In this document: piece after piece, positions 13,823-18,743 of the stretch
Numbering within the stretch: the first letter of the stretch is position 1
Layout of the letters: every line of letters starts with the position of its first letter
Assembly: GCA_002332755.1 (NCBI GenBank)
Contig: DDBO01000236.1
Coordinates: 1 to 18,743 of the forward strand
Source: Bacteroidales bacterium UBA2030
Lineage (GTDB): Bacteria > Bacteroidota > Bacteroidia > Bacteroidales > TTA-H9
Length of the DNA stretch: 18,743 nucleotides
Direction of reading: 5' to 3'
Notes under the pieces: generated by a model
Told to the model about the DNA's origin: nothing
Databases searched by the model: none
The model's input: the letters and a program-made list of their open reading frames with translations, nothing else
Made by a program: the position numbers and the translations under genes

Positions 13823-14674
13823 CTAATTGTTTATCAGTAATTTAGCCAGCAGTATTAGGGGTAAAATTTCGACGGTGCAAAGGTACAAAAAAAAGTAAAT
13901 ACCAACGATGTTGATGTTTTTAAAGGATGCAAGCGTCCACATGAAAATTTTGCGTAAATAGAAAATAATTACAATAGTACAACTTATTAAAAGGGAAATT
14001 GCGGAGACTTTTCCGCTCCCCATTATCGAAACCATGAGAAATGGTAGAATTACCAATCCCGACATTCTCATGAACCGATTCTCTTCAAAAATGAGTGACT
14101 GGGAAAATAGCCTGATTCTAAAAACATTACCCAAAAAATCTATGAGGCTTTTTTTAAATTGAAGGTATAAGATTAATCCTGGCATCAAAAGCAGGAAAAT
14201 GAGTCGTATTTCGCTCAGTTTGGGATACATGTTAAAAAAGGCTCCCTTCGTCAAAAAATAAATAAGGGTAGTGTAGGCAAATAACGCATTCAAGCTATGA
14301 AGCCAATCAATGGTTTTATTGAAGGCATATTTATCCCTCTTTTCACTGGCAGATACTTTTGAAAAATAAGTCAACAAAGCCTTGTTACCCAGGTTTTTAA
14401 TCAGCACAACCATGAGTATACTGGCCACAATAAGAATATAAGAGGTGTCGATAGGTGAAGGAAGGGGAATTTCTTTTAAAGGGTATTTTACTTGCAGAAG
14501 ATGGCCACGAAAAAAAGGCCCTGAATAGGCAGGTAGGGTATCGATGCTTGTATTGCCAGAAGCTGCAGAGGTATAATTGAAGCCCATTTGTTCAGCCAGG
14601 CTCTTGAGGGCATCGACAGGAGCGATGGTAGCTGACGTGTCTTGAAACACATATGTATTAAGCGTATCTGGCAT
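13823..14674 (-). CDS. DUF4271 integral membrane protein
   Basis: A 283-residue protein of unknown function. The first 75 or so residues are polar (MPDTLNTYVFQDTSATIAP), with no signal peptide, followed by about six to seven hydrophobic helices, the first at SYILIVASILMVVLI and the last at EILPLILLAKLLINN. The pattern and its position directly upstream of a hemD-like gene match the DUF4271 family of Bacteroidota. It heads an apparent six-gene operon (hemD-like, rnpA, protease, O-antigen-ligase-like, cdd), with a -7 element TATCTTTG just upstream. A role linking membrane to tetrapyrrole metabolism is sometimes suspected from the pairing, but it has no experimental basis here. Confidence 0.82.
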   Translation of the reverse strand: MPDTLNTYVFQDTSATIAPVDALKSLAEQMGFNYTSAASGNTSIDTLPAYSGPFFRGHLLQVKYPLKEIPLPSPIDTSYILIVASILMVVLIKNLGNKALLTYFSKVSASEKRDKYAFNKTIDWLHSLNALFAYTTLIYFLTKGAFFNMYPKLSEIRLIFLLLMPGLILYLQFKKSLIDFLGNVFRIRLFSQSLIFEENRFMRMSGLVILPFLMVSIMGSGKVSAISLLISCTIVIIFYLRKIFMWTLASFKNINIVGIYFFLYLCTVEILPLILLAKLLINN

Positions 14675-14691
14675 GTGAATCCTAAGGCTGG

Positions 14692-14699
14692 CAAAGATA
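14692..14699 (-). promoter_or_regulatory. Predicted -7 promoter element of the DUF4271-hemD-rnpA operon
   Basis: On the minus strand this reads TATCTTTG, an exact TAnnTTTG match, 17 bases upstream of the DUF4271 ATG at 14674. No good -33 box is found at the expected spacing. Confidence 0.45.
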
Positions 14700-14752
14700 G
14701 GAATCTTTCAAGGTATGTGGTATTGAGTGTGGAAATTGGATTCTGACAAATG

Positions 14753-14781
14753 AAAAGGCTGTCGCCAGAAGCAACAGCCTT
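14753..14781 (-). terminator. Intrinsic terminator of the small outer-membrane protein gene
   Basis: On the minus strand an 11-bp stem AAGGCTGTTGC / GCGACAGCCTT (one G-U pair, loop of five bases, between 14755 and 14781) is followed by TTTT. It lies 24 bases after the stop of the beta-barrel gene, before the DUF4271 promoter. Confidence 0.75.
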
Positions 14782-14804
14782 ATTAAGATTGAAAAAAGAT
14801 TGAA

Positions 14805-15278
14805 TCAGTTGAGGTTGAAAAGGAAACCTACTGAAATCACAAGCTGATCGGCACTGCTTAGGGTATATTTGGCTTCGGCAACTCCAAGCAGCCTGGAAGT
14901 CAATGGCTTCTGTACACCCGCCCCTAAATTGATACCCATTTCTGAATCACTGGTGCTTGCTCCCATAAAATTAACTTTTACGCCAAGCAGGTTGAGACCG
15001 CCAAGGGCATAAAAAGCCATATCACCACTTTCACTGAATGTGTAGTGTCCGTTAACATTCAATTCCCACCAGGTAACATCGTTTTTTTCGAGGTAGTAGA
15101 TAAAATCAGGTGCCAGCCTGATTCTGTCGTTGATTCCGTAATGAAATTTTATGCCAAATCCCGGATTTTTAATTTCACTTCCGTAGGCTACCAGGGGCCC
15201 AATTTTCATGTCCCCTTTTTGAGCTGAAGCAGTAACGATCATCAAACTCAGTACAAAAACAGTTAGCAGTCTTCTCAT
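14805..15278 (-). CDS. Small exported beta-barrel-like protein, probably outer membrane
   Basis: From the ATG at 15278 the protein has 157 residues and starts with a clean signal peptide (MRRLLTVFVLSLMIVTASA, cleaved before Q20). The frame extends upstream to 15350, but that would put 24 residues in front of the signal peptide and swallow the promoter, so it is rejected. The mature part is a series of alternating hydrophobic and polar segments (KIGPLVAYGS, GFGIKFHYGI, IRLAPDFIYYL, WWELNVNGHYTF, MAFYALGGLNLLG, INLGAGVQKPL, LLGVAEAKYTL, LVISVGFLFNLN), consistent with an eight-strand outer-membrane barrel of the OmpA/OmpW/OmpX size class. It lacks the final phenylalanine usual for barrels, ending in FNLN. 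The function is unknown. It is monocistronic with its own promoter and terminator. Confidence 0.8.
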   Translation of the reverse strand: MRRLLTVFVLSLMIVTASAQKGDMKIGPLVAYGSEIKNPGFGIKFHYGINDRIRLAPDFIYYLEKNDVTWWELNVNGHYTFSESGDMAFYALGGLNLLGVKVNFMGASTSDSEMGINLGAGVQKPLTSRLLGVAEAKYTLSSADQLVISVGFLFNLN

Positions 15279-15307
15279 GGTTTTAGTTTTGGGGTTAATA
15301 ATGTACA

Positions 15308-15339
15308 CAAATTTAGGGACATTTAACCAATATTTCAAG
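15308..15339 (-). promoter_or_regulatory. Predicted promoter of the small outer-membrane protein gene
   Basis: On the minus strand a -33 box CTTG (15336-15339) is followed after exactly 20 bases by TAAATTTG (15308-15315), an exact TAnnTTTG match. The ATG at 15278 lies 29 bases further on. This is the best-formed promoter in the window. Confidence 0.65.
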
Positions 15340-15479
15340 TTTTGTGGCATTTTTATTAAATTTTTACTGATTCTAAATTAATTAGTAAGAATTGTTTAAC
15401 AATTTGGCATCGTGATTTTTAAGCTCGTAATATGGTTTTAGCTATATTTTGAATTTTTTTTTCAAAAGTTCAATACCTG

Positions 15480-15487
15480 TACCTTTG
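15480..15487 (+). promoter_or_regulatory. Predicted -7 promoter element of pta-ackA
   Basis: TACCTTTG is an exact TAnnTTTG match 48 bases upstream of the pta ATG. The region 20 bases further upstream is a T tract (15456-15459 TTTT), a weak -33. The divergent region 15279-15535 (257 bases) holds this and the outer-membrane protein promoter; nothing else is recognised in it. Confidence 0.55.
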
Positions 15488-15535
15488 CATCGTGTAAATT
15501 ATGTTTTTTAAGTATTCATTATCAAACTATAAATC

Positions 15536-16540
15536 ATGAGCACATTTCTTCAAGATGTTAGGCAGCGGGCTAAAAGCCTGAACAAATGCATTGTACTACC
15601 TGAGGGTACAGAGGAACGTACCCTACATGCAGCAAATGAAATTTTAAAAGAAAAGATTGCCCGCATAATTCTTATCGGAAAGTCGGAGACCATTGTTTCT
15701 TACGCCGAAAAGCATGGTTTGAAGCACATTTCTGAGGCTTTAATTATTGATCCCGAAACTTTTGAACGCAGACAAGAGTTTGCCGATGTTTTATACGAGA
15801 TACGAAAGAGCAAGGGAATGACCCCTGAGCAGGCTTACCGTCTGATGGCTGATCCACTGTATCTGGGAGTAATGATGATCAAAATGGGCATGGCTGATGG
15901 AGAAGTCGCCGGGGCAATCAACGCAACGGGGGATGTTTTACGGCCGGCTTTTCAAATCGTTAAGACGGTTCCCGCAGTAAGTGTTGTTTCTGGGGCCTTC
16001 TTTATGATTATGAAAGAGAAACATTGGGGAGAAAATGGGGTTATGGTTTTTGCCGACTGTGCCGTAAATCCTGATCCTACCGACCGGCAACTGGCTGAGA
16101 TAGCCGTAATGAGTGCACGCACAGCCCGCAGTATTGCAGGTATTGAACCCCGTGTGGCTATGCTCAGCTTTAGCACCAAAGGCAGTGCTGTTCACACCTT
16201 GGTTGATAAGGTTGTAAATGCAACACAAATGGCCAGGGAAATGGATCCTGAACTGGAAATTGATGGCGAGCTTCAGGCAGATGCAGCTATCATTGAAAAA
16301 GTCGGAGCCTTGAAGTGCCCGGGAAGTCCGGTGGCAGGAAAAGCCAATGTTTTGGTATTTCCCGATCTTCAATCCGGAAATATAGCTTATAAACTCGTAC
16401 AGCGACTGGCCGGTGCAGAAGCTGTTGGCCCGGTTCTCCAGGGAATGGCTGCCCCCATCAACGACCTCTCGCGTGGCTGTTCAAGCGATGATATTGTTAA
16501 CCTTGTTGCTATAACTGCTACTCAAGCTGCTGTAAAATAA
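15536..16540 (+). CDS. pta: Phosphate acetyltransferase
   Basis: Interconverts acetyl-CoA plus phosphate with acetyl phosphate plus CoA in the cytoplasm. The protein has 334 residues, the length of the short, single-domain form without the DRTGG/P-loop N-terminal regions found in E. coli Pta. Family features include LPEGTEERTLHAA near residue 21, the DGEVAGAINATGDVLRPAFQ segment near 120, and the TKGSAVHTLVDKV and ELQADAAI motifs toward the C-terminal half. It ends 6 bases before ackA, so the pair is one transcript from the promoter at 15480. In an anaerobe this pair makes ATP by substrate-level phosphorylation while excreting acetate; the reverse direction would allow acetate use. Confidence 0.96.
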   Translation: MSTFLQDVRQRAKSLNKCIVLPEGTEERTLHAANEILKEKIARIILIGKSETIVSYAEKHGLKHISEALIIDPETFERRQEFADVLYEIRKSKGMTPEQAYRLMADPLYLGVMMIKMGMADGEVAGAINATGDVLRPAFQIVKTVPAVSVVSGAFFMIMKEKHWGENGVMVFADCAVNPDPTDRQLAEIAVMSARTARSIAGIEPRVAMLSFSTKGSAVHTLVDKVVNATQMAREMDPELEIDGELQADAAIIEKVGALKCPGSPVAGKANVLVFPDLQSGNIAYKLVQRLAGAEAVGPVLQGMAAPINDLSRGCSSDDIVNLVAITATQAAVK

Positions 16541-16546
16541 ATTATT

Positions 16547-17752
16547 ATGAATATTTTAGTCTTAAACTGTGGCAGCTCTTCCATAAAATATCAATTGTTT
16601 TCTATGGAGGGCACGCCCCAAATGGTTGCCAAGGGCTTGATTGAGAAAATCGGACTGCCCGATAGCCGTATCAATCATAAAGTCACAGGAAATGGGGAAA
16701 TCACTGAGATAACTCCCATTCCTGACCATCAGACCGGGATTGACCTTTTACTTAAAAAACTCCTTACAGGAGAAATGGCCGTTTTGTCAACCCTTAGTGA
16801 AATACAAGCTGTTGGTCATCGTGTGGCTCACGGAGGAGAGAAATTTAAATCATCAGCACTCATCACCCCTGATGTAGAAAGAGGAATTGAAGAATGCTGT
16901 GAACTGGCTCCCCTTCACAATCCAGCCAACCTGAAAGGCATTCGTGCCATGCAGAAGCTTCTGCCAAATGTTCCTCAGGTTGCTGTTTTTGATACCAGTT
17001 TTCACCATACCCTCCCCGACCATGCCTATATTTACGGGATACCCTACTATTACTACGAAAAATATAAAATCAGAAAATACGGCTTTCATGGCACCTCCCA
17101 TAAATATGTTGCCGAAACTGGGGCCGCTGCTCTGGGTCTTGACTGGAAAGCGCTAAAAATCATTACCTGTCACCTGGGAAATGGAGCCTCAATAACAGCC
17201 ATCGATAAAGGAGTATCTATAGAAACCTCAATGGGCTTTACTCCGGTGGAAGGCCTGGTTATGGGTACTCGCTGCGGCGACCTCGACCTTGGAGTAATTC
17301 TTTACCTTATGGAAAAGGAAAACATGTGCTGCTCAGAACTTAACGATTTGGTGAATAAAAAGAGTGGCATGTTGGGCATCACCGGTGTTTCGTCTGACAT
17401 GCGGGATATTGCCAAAGCAGCCGATGAAGGCAACTATAGAGCCGACCTGGGTCTGCGGATATATGCCAACATGGTAAGGAAATACATTGGAGCCTACACC
17501 GCCGTGCTAAATGGTCTTGATTTACTTATTTTTACAGGAGGCATTGGTGAGAATGATGTCAAAACGAGAGAAAGGGTACTTCATAATATGGATTACCTGG
17601 GTATTGTGCCTGATTTGGAGAGAAATCTTGAAGTCAGAGGTGAAACAGCAATTATTTCTTCGCCTGCTTCAAAAGTTAGGGTGATGGTTGTACCTACAAA
17701 TGAAGAACTTGTAATTGCTCGTGACACTTTTCAAATAATTAGTAACCGCTAA
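16547..17752 (+). CDS. ackA: Acetate kinase
   Basis: Transfers phosphate between acetyl phosphate and ADP, making ATP and acetate. The protein has 401 residues, the usual length. Family motifs are NCGSSSIKYQLF (N7), GHRVAHGGEKF (R92), FDTSFHHTLP (D149), YGFHGTSHKYV (H181), HLGNGASITAI, and GFTPVEGLVMGTRCGDLD (R242), followed by FTGGIGEND. Near the C-terminus is the TNEE glutamate close to residue 386. All expected catalytic positions are present. The gene is the second of the pta-ackA pair and is followed 28 bases later by an intrinsic terminator. Confidence 0.97.
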   Translation: MNILVLNCGSSSIKYQLFSMEGTPQMVAKGLIEKIGLPDSRINHKVTGNGEITEITPIPDHQTGIDLLLKKLLTGEMAVLSTLSEIQAVGHRVAHGGEKFKSSALITPDVERGIEECCELAPLHNPANLKGIRAMQKLLPNVPQVAVFDTSFHHTLPDHAYIYGIPYYYYEKYKIRKYGFHGTSHKYVAETGAAALGLDWKALKIITCHLGNGASITAIDKGVSIETSMGFTPVEGLVMGTRCGDLDLGVILYLMEKENMCCSELNDLVNKKSGMLGITGVSSDMRDIAKAADEGNYRADLGLRIYANMVRKYIGAYTAVLNGLDLLIFTGGIGENDVKTRERVLHNMDYLGIVPDLERNLEVRGETAIISSPASKVRVMVVPTNEELVIARDTFQIISNR

Positions 17753-17780
17753 CCTCGTTTTAATTATTGCACTAACCTTG

Positions 17781-17818
17781 ACTCTTCCCTGGCTTTTTTG
17801 AAGCAGGGGAGAGTTTTT
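17781..17818 (+). terminator. Intrinsic terminator of pta-ackA
   Basis: An 11-bp stem ACTCTTCCCTG (17781-17791) / CAGGGGAGAGT (17804-17814) with one G-U pair is followed by a T run (17814-17818). The loop is T-rich. It lies 28 bases after the ackA stop. A -7 element for the next gene begins in its T run. Confidence 0.85.
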
Positions 17819-17825
17819 ATTTTTG
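17818..17825 (+). promoter_or_regulatory. Predicted -7 promoter element of the EamA transporter gene
   Basis: TATTTTTG, an exact TAnnTTTG match, overlaps the end of the ackA terminator T run and lies 19 bases before the ATG at 17845. A TTTG at 17797-17800 is a possible -33 with short (17-base) spacing. T-rich context makes a chance match possible. Confidence 0.4.
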
Positions 17826-17844
17826 CTGCCCAAATTATTAGTTA

Positions 17845-18732
17845 ATGAAGGACACAACCCGGGCCAATATTTTGATGTGGATTACTGCAATGATTTGGGG
17901 TTTCGCTTTTGTCGCTCAGCGTGCAGGAATGGAAGATATCGGCCCATTTGCATACAGCTCCATACGTTTTGCCTTAGGGGGAATGTCACTTCTCCCGCTG
18001 GTATTTTATTACCACCGCAAGGGTAACAACTTTCTACGCAAAGACCTTTGGTTATCAGGCTTGCTTGCCGGAAGTGTTTTATTTTGCGGGGCCTCCGCAC
18101 AACAAGTTGGCATTGTTAATACCCCTGCAGGTAAGGCGGGTTTTATCACCGGATTATATGTGGTTATGGTACCAGTGATTGGGCTTCTTTGGAAACGTAA
18201 GACGAGTCTGCCGGTGTGGATTGGTGCAGCATTGTCGGTAGTGGGAATGTATTTTCTGAGTATTCATGAGGGGATTAAAATAAATAAAGGTGATATGTGG
18301 GTACTTGCCGGGGCCTTTTTCTGGGCTAATCATGTCTTAGTCATTGCCTGGCTTTCACCAAAGTATAATTCGGTTCAATTGGCTGTTATTCAGTTTTTTA
18401 CAGTTTCTGTTCTGAGCGGGTTAATGGCATTGGGTTTCGAAACCATAGGTTGGAGTAATGTTCATGGCGCTCTCTGGCCCATTCTATACGGTGGCCTCAT
18501 GTCGGTGGGTATTGCCTATACCTTACAGGTTGTTGCCCAAAAGCATGCCCATCCAGCCTATGCATCAATAGTGTTAAGTTTAGAAACGGTTTTTGCAGCA
18601 CTTGGCGGTTGGCTTGTTTTGAGCGAGTCATTCACCCTTAGAGAATTATTTGGCAGTCTATTGATTTTTACAGGAATCCTGGTGGCTCAATGGCAGGAAA
18701 TTTTTTCGGCTTGGAGAAAAACTTTTAATTAG
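17845..18732 (+). CDS. DMT-superfamily transporter with two EamA domains
   Basis: A 295-residue inner-membrane protein with about ten hydrophobic helices in two tandem EamA repeats, roughly residues 5-140 and 150-290. Characteristic pieces are ILMWITAMIWGFAFVAQRAG at the start of the first repeat, TPAGKAGFITGLYVVMVPVIG, and near the end of the second YASIVLSLETVFAALGGWLV followed by GSLLIFTGILVAQ. Proteins of this group export or exchange small metabolites such as amino acids or nucleotide derivatives; substrate cannot be told from the sequence. The gene has its own -7 element immediately after the ackA terminator. It ends 11 bases before the window edge. Confidence 0.92.
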   Translation: MKDTTRANILMWITAMIWGFAFVAQRAGMEDIGPFAYSSIRFALGGMSLLPLVFYYHRKGNNFLRKDLWLSGLLAGSVLFCGASAQQVGIVNTPAGKAGFITGLYVVMVPVIGLLWKRKTSLPVWIGAALSVVGMYFLSIHEGIKINKGDMWVLAGAFFWANHVLVIAWLSPKYNSVQLAVIQFFTVSVLSGLMALGFETIGWSNVHGALWPILYGGLMSVGIAYTLQVVAQKHAHPAYASIVLSLETVFAALGGWLVLSESFTLRELFGSLLIFTGILVAQWQEIFSAWRKTFN

Positions 18733-18743
18733 CAGCCCTTTTT

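Noticed and set aside
13796..13840. Repetitive-looking AT-rich stretch between the hemD-like and DUF4271 genes as an attachment site or repeat
   Set aside because: No convincing direct or inverted repeat and no neighbouring mobile gene; it is a short intergenic gap.
15938..16372. Open frame of 144 codons antisense to pta
   Set aside because: It lies wholly inside the well-conserved pta gene, its translation shows no domain or plausible composition, and it is the shadow of codon bias.

Overview
The window looks like ordinary chromosome from a member of the phylum Bacteroidota, probably an anaerobic or facultative Bacteroidales-type organism. Four things point there. Several operons are preceded by the Bacteroidota -7 promoter element TAnnTTTG. 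One gene order, DUF4271, hemD-like, rnpA and a C-terminal processing protease, is characteristic of the phylum. Shine-Dalgarno sequences are scarce. The base composition is AT-leaning. The species assignment is inference, because no rRNA or other marker is present.

Layout from left to right. (1) Positions 1-1267, plus strand: the end of a potassium-channel-like protein with a C-terminal zinc ribbon, then a secreted M23/LysM peptidoglycan hydrolase. (2) Positions 1251-4079, minus strand: a TPR protein, a YqaA-type membrane protein and shikimate dehydrogenase (aroE), tightly spaced. aroE overlaps the M23 gene tail-to-tail. (3) Positions 4199-8590, plus strand: the accessory-looking part of the window. 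It holds two tandem Rrf2-family regulators, a ferredoxin-like protein with a cysteine-rich C-terminal half, a cupin, a DUF438/hemerythrin/PAS protein and a DUF1858-DUF2249 protein. A strong hairpin and terminator follow, then a second cupin. (4) Positions 8621-14674, minus strand: an apparent six-gene operon of DUF4271 membrane protein, hemD-like, rnpA, S41 protease, O-antigen-ligase-like protein and cytidine deaminase. (5) Positions 14805-15278, minus strand: a small exported, probably outer-membrane, beta-barrel protein with its own promoter and terminator. (6) Positions 15480-17818, plus strand: pta-ackA, the acetate/ATP-forming pathway, closed by a terminator. (7) Positions 17845-18732: an EamA-type transporter.

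The most interesting part is region 3. Hemerythrin-like, DUF1858 and Fe-S-type Rrf2 domains recur in nitric-oxide and oxidative stress systems, including Fe-S cluster repair (RIC/YtfE-ScdA) and NsrR. A self-regulated redox or NO response unit is the best working hypothesis. The two Rrf2 proteins have the same cysteine frame (residues 94, 101, 106) and differ at residue 98 (His in one, Cys in the other). A perfect 17-nt palindrome abuts the predicted promoter of the first. No tRNA, rRNA, CRISPR array, insertion sequence or integrase was seen, and no intergenic stretch exceeds 300 bases.
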